Of a stretch of 64,000 nt of DNA, positions 12,205-22,329 are shown piece by piece. The DNA is taken from positions 186,001 to 250,000 of the forward strand of contig NW_026944384.1 of assembly GCF_033439725.1 (NCBI RefSeq), in the 5' to 3' direction. Made by a program: the position numbers and the translations under genes. How positions within the stretch are numbered: the first letter of the stretch is position 1; each line of letters starts with the position of its first letter. Source of the stretch: Neurospora tetraspora. Lineage: Eukaryota > Ascomycota > Sordariomycetes > Sordariales > Sordariaceae. The notes under the pieces are model-generated. The model worked only from the letters and a program-made list of their open reading frames with translations, searched no databases and was not told the DNA's origin.

Positions 12205-12942
12205 TTGGCCCAAGCTCTTCCCATTGAGCATCAGCGATGGTCTGGTCGCTGCAGTCTTTGGGTGTGTTTCCTGTTGTTTGGCTTATGGGAAAGAAAAGGG
12301 GGTCTTTGGAGCACCCATTCCCAGGACCCAGATGCGCCCTTGTGGATCCGAGATGCCGAGGCTCCGAGTGATGACGAAGAGAGCAACCCAGATGCGCCCT
12401 TTTGGATCCGAGATCCCTTCCCCTGTGTTGCTGACGAGCGGGCTATCGCTAATTGCATCTTTCCTCCAGGTGCGGCACCGGATACCTCATTGCTCCCGAT
12501 ACCTTTGTCACTGCCGGGCACTGTGTTTATCGCAAAGGTCTCGGTCGTTGCACGGAAATGCAAACATATCCAAGATCTCCCATCTCGACGTCGACGATCT
12601 CCCCACCCTCACACGCTTTTCTCACTTCGCTCAGCTCGCTCAAACCTTCACCCACTCCAAAATCTCCCATCTCGACGTCGACGATCTCCCTATCCTCACA
12701 CGCTTTTCTCGCTTCGCTCAGCTCGCCCACCGGCACCTAGCAAGCGTCTCTCCGAAGAGTACCAGTCTAATAATTCCGTCCTCTCCAGCCTAGCCGTCTA
12801 CAACGCCGACCTCATCCCTAACGTATCTTCCTCCTACCAAAACCTCGACACCTTCCCCCGTCTAGCTCTCATCGCGCCATTATCTACCGATCATCATATC
12901 GAACACAAAAGCATCCGGCCGAGAAGGCCAATATTTCGCTAG
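12205..12942 (+). pseudogene. Trypsin-like (S1-type) protease fragment with repeated tail
   Basis: An exon beginning after the acceptor TTTCCTCCAG (12469) reads CGTGYLIAPDTFVTAGHC, which matches the chymotrypsin-fold strand ending in the catalytic His motif (TAGHC). No partner Asp or GDSGG-type Ser motif follows in any frame. Instead the sequence runs into two tandem 87-bp units (12575-12748). The region upstream, in another frame, contains two copies of a DAPxWIRD motif. The parts are in different frames and no complete splice model was found, so the locus looks like a truncated and rearranged protease gene. In fungi trypsin-like domains also occur as N-terminal effectors of NLR-type proteins; no NACHT or NB-ARC domain is visible here. 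Confidence 0.5.
12575..12748 (+). repeat. Tandem 87-bp duplication encoding a 29-residue repeat
   Basis: Unit 1 is 12575-12661 and unit 2 is 12662-12748, with the match decaying after about 12733. In one frame both units read KISHLDVDDLP(T/I)LTRFS(H/R)FAQLA. The period is exactly 29 codons, so the duplication preserves this frame. Most differences are single-base. Confidence 0.8.
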
Positions 12943-13350
12943 GCCCAAACGGAGGCATTCCGATCCATACACGGGAGCGTTCCTGAATGGTGTTGACGGT
13001 TCCATCATCAGAGATGCGCAGCGGACGGCCTCTCCCTCATATCGCATGCTGATCTTCACGATAGCTGTCAGGGGTATTAGCAGTGATACGTCGAGAGGAG
13101 GGATTAAGCTTGGATCTGAGGTCACTTACAGCGAAATTTGCCGCCGTCGGCAAAGTCCCTAGGACGAATGAGGGTGCGCTTGTCTGGACGGAACACGGAC
13201 TCCTCGGTGTGGTCGTGCTGGTCAAGCAGCAGAGATTCGCTGATGTGGGCCATGTCCTTGCTGATATCGTTTGGAAGCTTCCAAGAGATTCCCAAGGCAT
13301 TGGCTGTTTTGGTAGTAGCGATAAAGTCAAATTTGCCTATCTCTTATAGC
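12943..13350 (-). pseudogene. Two-exon fragment of an unidentified gene
   Basis: The minus strand shows a coding-like exon at about 13135-13350 (TANALGISWKLPNDISKD, RPRDFADGGKFR) ending at a GTAAGT donor. An acceptor ACAG near 13071 leads to a second segment containing LRISDDGTVNTIQERS and WIGMPPFG. The second segment shifts frame internally, and no start or stop of an intact gene was found. The protein family is not recognised. The WIGMPPFG segment also occurs as an inverted copy at 13363-13427, so this is part of a local rearrangement. Confidence 0.35.
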
Positions 13351-13430
13351 TTGTAATGCAGATGCGCATCTCTGATGATGGAACGGTCGATACCATTCGG
13401 GAACGCTCCATCGGGATGCCTCCGTTTGTT
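12943..13430. repeat. Inverted repeat: gene segment copied in opposite orientation, 340 bp apart
   Basis: The sequence at 12943-13022 on the minus strand and 13363-13427 on the plus strand share the block reading TGCGCATCTCTGATGATGG and the ISDDGT/MPPF coding segment. The arms differ by a few substitutions and a small deletion. The spacer (13023-13362) holds the other exon of the same fragment. Confidence 0.75.
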
Positions 13431-14224
13431 GGGTATGATTGGATCTTTGGGGTTTTATTTCCTATTTCTTGCGTAAATTACAAGGTACATCTACTTAAAA
13501 GCTTTAGCACCGACAGATTGTTATTTAATCTTTTCTGGTACTGCCCTTCAGATTGTCCTGTTCGTCTTTTCACTTGGCCGCACGGGTGGAGTTATGGTCA
13601 TTGCTTTCCGTTTCTGCTCCTTCCTATCTGGACTGTTATACACGGCTCGAAGGCTACAAGTGTATGAGGGTATACGTTAGTCCACGTATGAGCGAGGCCG
13701 CAGGAGGGGGGTGATTGATACGGCGGCAGCCTGCCCTCAAAGATGAGACGAGGGCAGATTGTCCCGGCCTGCGGACGTGACTCGGACTGGACACTCGCGT
13801 CCGCAATCGCAATCATCCGATATATTGTCAACGAAGAAACTTTTGCGGGCGGTGAATTGGCCGTTCCGCACAATACGTGTGTCATTTAGTCAAAATTCCC
13901 CTTGGTTGACGGCAGAGCTTGGTATCTTTGAGGGCAGTATTTCTGAGCCAGTTTTGCTCGCCTGCTTCCTTTCCTCCCCCCACCTTTTTTTCCCTTGCGT
14001 TTGCGATCATAAGGAGATCACCACGACAAAAAGCTTCCCTTTCACACAGCTCATTCACTGCTTCTACTGAAGCTTGACTTACTTCGCGAGCAATCGCTCT
14101 CTTCCAACGGCAAGCCAAACGTTCTGCAGCCTCGTCTTTGGCTGCCTTACTTCTCTAGTGGGAGCCCCTCGCAAAAAGAACAACTACCTCACCTTGACTT
14201 CAATCAAGAAGGCAATCAACAACA
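13431..14224. other. Intergenic region and probable promoter/5' UTR of the membrane-protein gene
   Basis: No supported gene. The last 250 bases before 14225 are CT-rich with CAACAACA just before the ATG, as is common in fungal 5' UTRs. Confidence 0.5.
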
Positions 14225-15589
14225 ATGGAGGACAACAGCGACACCTCCCTCCCTACCTCTCGCGTCGTCGTGGATCGCGCCACAGCTTCAACCATGGGTT
14301 CTGGCAGTGACCAGCCCAAAAACCTCATCACCCCTCGCGCCGCGCTCACCACCTCCTCAGCAACCACCCACAAGACACGCGCCCCCGTCACCAGCACCAG
14401 CGTCTTTGTCACCTTCGAGACAGAGACCATCACTTTCCACCCGGGCGGCTCTGTCGCTCACTCCTCTTCGCCGGTGCCGACAACCCTCGTCACCACCACC
14501 TCCGCTGCCTCTCCCACGCCCGAGGAGACAACTGGCTCCGCGGCTTCTAAGACCGGCACCGGCGGCTCAAAGGCAGCAGCCATCGGCGGCGCAGTTGGCG
14601 CTACAATCTTTGGTCTCTTGCTGATCGGTCTTCTGGCCTTCTGTCTCTTCCGCCGCCGCCGCATTGAACGCCAGGCAAATTTCTACTCCACGCCCACCAC
14701 CATCACTGCCAACGGCCGCAGCAGCACCGTCCGCGGCAGCGACGGACGTTTTTACCGCCTCGAGAACATACCGCTCGCGTCTCTCGGGAAGTCCAAGCAA
14801 ACCAGGGGTGAACAGGACGAGACGGCAGGGGCAGGAGATGAAAGAGTCCCGGGCCAGATGCTCATCGAAGTCGTGCCGGCCGCTGAGGGGGATAGGGGCC
14901 CGAGGTTGAGGACTGTTTGCGTCGCTCCTGCGCCTGCTCCTGCTCCTGCCCCGCATCAGGGGCGGGTGCTGGTGCCGGTGCCCTCGCCGGTGTCGCCGGT
15001 ACCAGCTTCGTACCCGCTCCTTGCTCCGCCGGCCCCTGCTCGCCCGCTCCGCAACGTGAGCTCGTCTGTTTACTCCAAGCCGTCGCGGGAGGATGTGGCG
15101 TCCAAGTTCTCTGAGGATTCGTACGAGGTTGTCAACAACGGCAGCGGCAACACCGTCTGGCCTGCTCCCCTTTTTGCTTCTCCTGCTCCGGGCCAAGCTC
15201 AAGCTGCCCCTGCCGCCGCCACCGCTGGCAATCCCGGCCCCTCGTCATCAACCACGACTCCCCACCCGGAGGACAGAGGCGGCCCCAGCCAGATGTCCAC
15301 CTACGTCGAACCCCCCTCGCAAAGCCGCTGGTCGCCCAGCACCCCTACCTCGGACGGGAGCGAGGAGGGCCTGACTAGTCGGCTGGGCCAGCAAGTTGCG
15401 CAAGTCGGCGAGAAGCTGGCTGATAAGTGGAAGGAGACGAAGCAGGGATGGAAGGGTTTGTTGCTTGGTGCCGCCGGCTCGAAGGAGGAGAAGAAGCCAA
15501 GCAAGGAGGAGAAAGGCAAGGGCAAGGCTAGGGACAGGGCGGAGATTGTGGTTGATCCGGTTAATAGGGGCGCTCCGGGCTGGATTTGA
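14225..15589 (+). CDS. Single-pass membrane protein with Ser/Thr-rich N-terminus
   Basis: This intronless 454-aa protein has residues 1-115 very rich in Ser and Thr, typical of O-glycosylated cell-surface stalks. A transmembrane helix lies at about residues 117-142 (AAIGGAVGATIFGLLLIGLL), immediately followed by RRRR, which predicts a cytosolic C-terminus. The cytosolic part (about 310 residues) is disordered, with a PAPAPAPAP run near residue 238, phospho-site-like SS/SP motifs and a Lys/Glu-rich end. This layout is like fungal Mid2/WSC-type sensors and SKG6-type membrane proteins, but there is no WSC domain. There is no obvious N-terminal signal peptide, so the TM helix probably acts as signal anchor. 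A role in cell-wall sensing is inference from architecture only. Confidence 0.75.
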   Translation: MEDNSDTSLPTSRVVVDRATASTMGSGSDQPKNLITPRAALTTSSATTHKTRAPVTSTSVFVTFETETITFHPGGSVAHSSSPVPTTLVTTTSAASPTPEETTGSAASKTGTGGSKAAAIGGAVGATIFGLLLIGLLAFCLFRRRRIERQANFYSTPTTITANGRSSTVRGSDGRFYRLENIPLASLGKSKQTRGEQDETAGAGDERVPGQMLIEVVPAAEGDRGPRLRTVCVAPAPAPAPAPHQGRVLVPVPSPVSPVPASYPLLAPPAPARPLRNVSSSVYSKPSREDVASKFSEDSYEVVNNGSGNTVWPAPLFASPAPGQAQAAPAAATAGNPGPSSSTTTPHPEDRGGPSQMSTYVEPPSQSRWSPSTPTSDGSEEGLTSRLGQQVAQVGEKLADKWKETKQGWKGLLLGAAGSKEEKKPSKEEKGKGKARDRAEIVVDPVNRGAPGWI

Positions 15590-16073
15590 GGGAGGAGGAC
15601 TGGAGGGAAGAGGTCTGGTCTGGTCTTGATCGTGGCTGGATTTTGTGGAAGACTCCCGCTGAGTCTCTCAGTAACCATGCCGAAGCATGGGGCTGAAGGG
15701 CTTTCATTCTGGTGGAAGGTGTTTGCGGTTTGGTATGATCTGGTGAGTTGGAGCTTGAGGAGAGATGCGAGCTTAAGATGCCCTGGCTCAGCTGTACGAC
15801 CTACGGGTTGGGGTTGAGGGGACTCGCGGAGAGAAGGAAAGAGATGAGCATGATACCCAAGTGTTGATATTATGCATGGCATGGCGCATGGCGTTGGTCG
15901 GGGATACCTCTGGGTCTGAGAGCTTTGCATGGAATGGAGTTATTGCTTTCACACGGTCTTGTTCTTTTCATGTAATGACATATGAGATACGCTGGTTTGG
16001 TCTTCGGCGTCATCGTCAGTAGTGGCGTCAGTAATTTGAAGAAGCTTGTTCTGTTCATTCTGCTTGTGCCAGC
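15590..16073. other. 3' flank of the membrane-protein gene up to the retroelement
   Basis: No gene is supported. Composition is still normal here; the AT-rich mutated sequence begins only inside the long terminal repeat element. The last five bases, CCAGC (16069-16073), resemble the CCAGA found after the other end of the element. Confidence 0.6.
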
Positions 16074-16278
16074 TGCCAAACATCATGGATCCTCATGGTG
16101 TTGAGCCTCATCAGCCTTGTGAGCAGAGCCTTACATGTATCGATATATGGGTAGATAAGGGTGCTTAGAGGTAGATAAGGCAAGCGGGTATAAAAGGCGG
16201 CAGTTATATCGTATAGATCTAGCTTACTCTCATTGAATGATATGGCTTTTCTCCCACTTTTTTACATACATTTTGATA
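16074..16278 (+). repeat. 5' LTR of the Copia-type element
   Basis: It starts TGCCAAACATC and ends TTTTGATA, where the expected final CA has become TA. TATAAAA at 16189-16195 is a probable promoter. It keeps more G and C than the 3' copy, and the differences between the two copies are transitions. Confidence 0.87.
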
Positions 16279-16290
16279 GGTTATGAGCCC
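16279..16290 (+). other. Primer binding site of half-tRNA(iMet) type
   Basis: GGTTATGAGCCC lies immediately after the 5' LTR. It is the complement of the anticodon-stem sequence GGGCTCATAACC (CAT anticodon) of initiator tRNA-Met, the half-tRNA priming used by Drosophila copia and yeast Ty5. Most other LTR elements use the tRNA 3' end. The assignment rests on remembered iMet sequence. Confidence 0.8.
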
Positions 16291-16989
16291 GGCTCCCGTT
16301 GAGCGGTAGTTGTACTGATACTACGGGTTGGAAGCTACTAAATTGTATTTAGTTTAGTGTATTAGTAAATTTGTTTATTCGAATAAATAATAATTTAATT
16401 TTAGTCCTATATTCTACCCGGTTGGAATAATATATATTTATCCCGTTTCCCTTGTATTTAAAATATTCAAAACAATATAAAGGAAACGGGAAAATATATT
16501 AAAAATCGTGTATTTATTTTTTTACTTTAAAGATTAGATTGCTAATTTCGTTTTATTTAATATTAAATATAAATATGAATAACGGTTTCGAAGCGGGTAA
16601 GAATAGTAGCCGACGTAATTATTACTATAGATATTTTTAACCCCCGATTACTATATGTATTACAAAATAAAACGAATTCTTATAGTTAATTAAAATTATT
16701 GAATGTTTATTAAGGTATAGTAATTTATGGAAATTTGTAGATATTGAGAGCGATAGTACGTTCGAGGCGGTAGGAACGTTATTATTAGTATTAGAAGATT
16801 TTGAGGTAAGGATAGTTAGTTAAACCGCAGCTATTATATAGTCTAGGGAAAGAAGTATTTTAATACGAAGTGAGCGAGTATATAGCGGAGCTTCTTTCTA
16901 ATAGGAGCAGACTCTTGTTAAATACCCTTGTAAATTCTTCGTGCTATGATTGGTTCGTAGAATGGGCAATCCGTAATTTGGATTGGTTA

Positions 16990-17175
16990 GAATTTTGGAG
17001 TCTATATACACCGTAGGGGTCCGGGGGTTTCCCCCGGGAACGGAAGGTCCTAGGAGGCTAGCCCTCGGGTATTATTACTCTAATCCTAATATTATACAGG
17101 GGGTCCCGGGGGGCTAGCCCCCTAATTCGTTATTACCCTAACCCTTTCTATAGGGGGTCCTAGGGGGCTAACTCC
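16990..17175 (+). repeat. Short tandem GC-rich repeats (GGGGTCC...GGCTAG...CCC pattern)
   Basis: Three imperfect units of about 60 bp share GGGGTCCxGGGGG followed by GGCTAGCCC-like sequence and an AT-rich tail with ACCCTAA/CCCTAAC. They stand out because the surroundings are strongly AT-rich. No function is evident. Confidence 0.5.
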
Positions 17176-17623
17176 TTAATTTAATTTATAAATCTTTTTC
17201 TAAAATTCCTATTATTTATTAATATTTACAAACCTGACTTCGCTTTCTTATAAACGTTATCGTTTCTCCCTAATCGAATATACCTTTTTTATAATCCTAT
17301 TTATAAATTCTATATAATTAAACCGTTGTATTTTCGAATTAGCTAAATTAATCTATTGTATTTTCGAATTAACTAATTTATAAATATTCGACAATTGGTT
17401 ATAAAAAATTAATTTCGTTTATATATAACCGACTACCCTCAAACGATATTGCTTTTAATAATTTGCTTACTTTTAACCAATTTCCTTTAATATTCTAGCT
17501 TTCTTTCTTTTAATACTTTTAATTAACTTACTTTAATTATTCGTCATATCTTATATAATAGTATAATATCCCCTATAATACTAATTAATTCCCCATTTCT
17601 ATATATTATAATTTGAGAAACTC

Positions 17624-17690
17624 TATCTGTACGGCTATGTTTCTCTATTTATATCGTAACCTACTTTTTTCCCTATATATATCCCTAACC
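17624..17690 (+). repeat. Dispersed repeat copy 1 (GAAACTCTATCTGTAC...)
   Basis: It contains GAAACTCTATCTGTAC followed 10-25 bases later by a second TTTCTCTAT-like half, then a CT-rich run and CCCTAACCCT. The same arrangement is present in the same orientation at 31513. It may be the end of a transposon, possibly a MULE whose relic lies just downstream, but no inverted partner was found. Confidence 0.5.
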
Positions 17691-18179
17691 CTACTAACTC
17701 GCGCCCGCCCCGCACTAGTCTAGCACGTACCGCGCCCGCCAAGCTCCCAGATTTCAAGCCATTACACGCATTTAAGGCTCGTACAGGCCACTCTCGTATT
17801 GTACTAGCCACCCCAATTTAACTTAGCGATTTTCTAAGTATATACTTTGTTGCATCGCTTCCTCTACCAAACTACATATTATCACTCTTATTACATTCAA
17901 TTAATCTACCTCAATACCAATACGTTGCATCGCTAAATAAACGAAGCGTTCGCATTTAGTCAATAGTACGGAATAATATATTATCTTTTAATGCATTTCC
18001 CTAGCTAACTATAATATAAATAGCTAATATAGAAACCTAGCCTGCGTACGACTATAGTGTAAATAATCCTAATTTAATAACCGACCCTACTCTAATCGAA
18101 CCTACTTCTACCCAACCTATAGTTATCGACGACCCTTACGATAGTAACCCTTACGATAGCGATCCTAATAAGAGCCCTC

Positions 18180-18560
18180 CTCCCCTCTATATGGTATTTA
18201 CGACTTAATATAATTCTCTCAATAAAATTATTAAGGCGGTAAAAGATTAGGCCAGAAAGTAGGGTTATTAAATTATTAAAACGGAAATTAGTAATATTAT
18301 TTCTATAGAATTTAGTCCTATTATAACTAATTTTGAATGTACTACTAGTCTAGTCTGCAAATTAAATACATATAATCGATTAACGTTAACCGCTAAAAGA
18401 GGTTACCCTTAGAAAGAGCTCGCTAGGGCATTGGCAACTAACGATAAGAGGTAGACTTTCGAAGTCCGAAATAGGTATAAGAATTACAACTATCCCCCTA
18501 ATTAGAATGTACAAATATACGTAGCGTTTAAAATTGAATATAAGACCTATATTACTTAGT
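18180..18560 (+). pseudogene. Probable Mutator-like (MULE) transposase N-terminal relic
   Basis: One plus frame, broken by TAG codons, reads KELARALATNDKR, then stop, then TFEVRNRYKNYNYPPN. With TAG taken as a mutated Trp/Gln codon and Tyr as a mutated His, the end resembles the FAR1/MULE zinc-binding motif in which a W-x-VRN segment is followed by HNHPP. The preceding FECTTSLVCKLN segment offers candidate cysteines. This fits RIP decay of a MULE transposase, but no DDE domain was traced, so the call is tentative. Confidence 0.42.
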
Positions 18561-19609
18561 ACTTTTATTACCCTACAATATAGAATTGTAATATCGTAGA
18601 GGATTTGCGTAATTAATTTCTAGAGTTTTATTTTACAACTAGACAATTTGAAAACCTTTAATATATTTTTAAGAAATAAAAAAATTTAATTAGTTTTCGG
18701 GGAATTAATATTCCTAACTAATAATATTATATTCTTCCTATAGGGAAGAAATATTTTAACTAAATGTTCGAATATTATTGAAATCAACTAATCTCAAATT
18801 ATCCTACTCCTATTAAATTCTCTATAAGGCGCCAATCCCTTTATTTAAGAATTCCGCTTTAATTTTAGTAAAAAAACCAATAATAATTATCTCCCCCTCT
18901 AATAGGTTTTCGGCGGACTTACCGAAAATTATAAGAATAATTCTAATATACCGACATTATTTATTTTTCTAAGCTTTTAAAGAAATAATAAAAAGAAATT
19001 TTTGTAATAAAATAAATTTCGATAATATTATAAACACTTATAACGTCGATTATAAACTACTAGAAACGATATCAAGCCTTATAAAACTCCTTTCTGTCTA
19101 ATTTTAAATTAGTATTAACATTATTATCAGTAAAAAAAAATCTAATTAAAAGTAACGGAAGGACCCGTAATAACGGGAACGATACATAGGGCTACCAATA
19201 TCGTACTACTAAGTCCGCTTCCTGTAAAAGTATCGTCTTTTCTAAATTCATCTAGAATCGAAGCCCTATCGAATTAGTTGATAATAGCTTCGATAATATC
19301 CTCACAATCTTCGTTATTAATTCTAATATATAGAACTATATTATTTAAATTAATAAAATCAACAAAATTATTTATTTAATATACTAAGTAAATAAAAGTA
19401 TTATTATTATTACAAAAATAAAATATTCTAAATTAGAATAAAAATTACATTTAATCTAAAAAATTATTAATATTTAAAGTTCTAACTTCGGTACTGAAAA
19501 TATCCTTATTACTCAGTACTTGAATCTTAACATCGTCTTCTAGGGCGCCGGCAGAATTGGACTAAAGCGTAGCTGTTATATAGGTCTAGGGTAGTATCTC
19601 AATCATATA
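18561..19609. other. RIP-degraded AT-rich sequence, unidentified
   Basis: Both strands are full of stops. The sequence presumably continues the transposon relic upstream. No recognisable domain, hairpin or RNA was found. Confidence 0.5.
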
Positions 19610-19920
19610 AAACTCAAATTTTGGCAGTCTACTATAAACGCCAAGTTAAATCTTAATTATAATACTCAAATTTTGGCGGTCTACCTTAACTCTAAGTTAT
19701 ATCTCAATTATAAAAACGAAGACTTGGCGGTCTACTATAAACGCCAAGTTGAATTTTAATTTTATAAAAACGAAGACTTGGCGGTCTATTATAAACGCTA
19801 AGTTAAATTTCAATTATAATACTCAAATTTTGGCGGTCTACCTTAATTTTAAATTATATTTCAATTATAAACACGGACATTTAGCTGTCTACTATAAACG
19901 TTAAGTTGAATCCTAATTAA
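19610..19920 (+). repeat. Minisatellite of six 51-54 bp units carrying a hairpin
   Basis: Units begin with TTGGCGGTCTA-like sequence at about 19621, 19673, 19724, 19778, 19830 and 19880. The best unit contains ACTTGGCG (19722-19729) and CGCCAAGT (19742-19749), an 8-bp perfect inverted repeat around a 12-nt loop. Alternate units have lost one hairpin arm. Differences are mainly transitions. Spacer length and unit decay do not fit a CRISPR array. Confidence 0.8.
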
Positions 19921-20486
19921 GATTAAATAAAAAGTGAAATTTGGATAAAAATTTAGTAAAAAAGAACTTAGGACTTATAGCGCGAACCCTACCCTAAATT
20001 TTTAGAGAACGAGTCTTTTAAATTTACTCCGAGGGATAGTCTGAAAGTTACTTATACTTTAATTTCTTTACCTTATTATACTATAGGACTTTTATAAGTA
20101 GGTTCTCCCTAAATAGTCTTCCTAATTCGGTTACCTCCGCGGTTAATATATAATAGCTATAATTAATATTATTTTACAGTCGGGGTTACAATTTATATTA
20201 AAATTATTTTATTTATTAAGAGGGTATTCGAACTAGTATATGAATTCTTTTTTTGTTTATTTATTAGAATCCGGATTTAGGGAATCGAAGTCGGTCTAAA
20301 GAATCGAGGGTCGGGCTAACGGAATCGAAGTTTTCTAAAAATAGAAGTTAATCCGGACTAATCCTATAGGTAAGAGTATAATTTACCACTACTTAAATTA
20401 TAGAATTATTATAATTAGTCGTTACCTAAGATTAGTAATAAAATTTATAGGAGGTGAATTTATATAGCTGAGCTTAACGTTAATAT

Positions 20487-21190
20487 AGCAGTATAATAAT
20501 AATAATAATAATAATAATAAAGGTAATAGTATTAGATATAGTATTGAAAGTAATAATATTAAAGGTGATATTGAAAGCTTAAAGGTAGTAATATTGAAAG
20601 TATTAGTATTGAATATAATAATATTAAAGGTGGTGATATTAAAGGTGGTATTAAAAGTAGTGATGTTGAAAGTGGTAATATTGAAAGTGTTAGTATTGAA
20701 AGTAATGATGCTGAAGACGGTGTTGAAGGTAGTAATATTGAAAGTATTAGTGTTGAAAGTAATAATATTAAAGGTGGTAATGTTGAAAGTAGTGTTAAAA
20801 GTAGTAATGTTAAAGGTAGTAATATTGAAAGTGTTAGTGTTAAAAGTAATAATGCTAAAGACGGTATTAAAGGTAGTAATATTGAAAGTATTAGTATTAA
20901 AAGTAATAATATTGAAGGTGGTAATGTTGAAGGTGGTGTTAAAAGTGGTGATGTTAAAGGTGGTAATATTGAAAGTGTTGGTGTTGAAAGTTTGAAAGTG
21001 TTAGTGTTGAAAGTAATGATGTAAAGGTAGTATTGAAAGTTTGAAGGTTTTAGTGCTGAAAGTAATGATACTGAAGACGGTGTTGAAGGTGGTGTTGAAG
21101 GCGGTATTGAAAGTAATAATAAGGTGCTGAAGGTAGTAATGTTGAAAGTGTCAGTATTAAAAGTGGTATTAAAAGTAACAATATTAAAGA
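20487..21190 (+). repeat. AAT microsatellite followed by degenerate purine-rich tandem repeat
   Basis: An (ATA/AAT)n run at about 20493-20520 leads into roughly 670 bp of 12-18 bp units of the type GGTAGTAATATTGAAAGT, with a higher-order pattern of about 90-150 bp. All three frames are largely open because the units lack stops. One frame gives Leu/Lys/Val repeats, another Ser/Asn/Gly/Glu repeats. Openness is a product of the repeat and not evidence of a gene. Confidence 0.8.
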
Positions 21191-22285
21191 CAGGATTAAT
21201 TAAGATAAAGTATTTTATAGTATAGAATAAAGTATTTTATAGTAGTAGATATAGAATATAGTATATATAGAGTAAAGATAGTAAAGTTGGTATTGTAGCC
21301 CGAAGGTAAAGTACGATAATACTGGGTATTATTAATATTTTTATTATCTTCGTTATTTTTATCCTTATCCTTATTATTATTATTATCCTTATTATTATTA
21401 TTAACCCTACTTAGTATTACTATTAGGGTTATAGTCGAAAATAAAAGTATTAGGCCTAACGCTGCCCTTCTTACCGAAGGTATATTTACTAAGGGTACAA
21501 TTAATAGCCTTATTTAAATTATTCTTCTTCTTCTTTTCTTTCTTCTTCTTATTCTTCTCCTTCTCTAACTCCTTAATCCTCGCTTCTATTTTAAGAAAAC
21601 GGTTATCGACAACGTAGTAATTAGGGTAACCGATAGGGGTAAAAATAGGGAGGGCCAGGGGGACGGGGTAATTTATAGAAATAGGGGTAAGAATAGGAAG
21701 GGCCGGGGGGACGGGGTAACCGGAATAACCGGTAAAGGTCTAGGGAGGGCGGGCTAAAGTAACGGTAATAGAATTACTAAAATCCGGAATAACAGGGCGG
21801 CTATAGACCGGGGAAGTAAAACAACGTACAATATTATTGTGGACCCGCGGGATTATAGGGGTCTCCTTACTATATGCGAAATTAAGGGAGCCTTTACAAA
21901 AATAGTAATATTAAAGAATATTTAATATATAAAGGTAAATATAGATAAAAGATAATGTTTAATATATAGAGGTAAAAATAAATAAAATATTTATTTAGAG
22001 ATAATTCTTTACTTCTCTATACGAATTATAGGGTAAATAGTATTATATATATCGTTATACTATTTACGAATAATATTGTCGGCGGGGATTTCGCTATTAG
22101 AGATTTATATTAAGCTTTATAGAGTAAAGTAGACGATATATATTTTGGGGCGACCGGTAAAATAAAGGACTTTATCCTTAGTATAATCAAAGTATTTTTT
22201 ACTTTTACCCTTCTTACTCTTAATATAATAGTATCTATTTTTTATATAATAGAGATACAAACTAATATACAGTATACTATATAGC

Positions 22286-22329
<44 letters not shown>

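Larger units (their letters stand above)
16291..18179. other. RIP-degraded AT-rich sequence
   Basis: This stretch holds the Copia leader and unidentified repeat sequence. GC-richer islands survive at about 16990-17170 (GGGGTCC/CCGGGGG runs, repeated three times in similar form) and 17690-17830. No open frame is supported. A repeat near 17624 also occurs at 31513. Confidence 0.5.

Noticed and set aside
19610-19920. Possible CRISPR-like repeat array
   Set aside because: The genome is eukaryotic, spacers are themselves repeated, and repeat units decay by transitions; it is a minisatellite.
20594-20995. 133-residue open frame of Leu/Lys/Val repeats
   Set aside because: It lies wholly within a degenerate tandem repeat whose units lack stops; other frames of the same repeat are also open, so openness carries no coding information.
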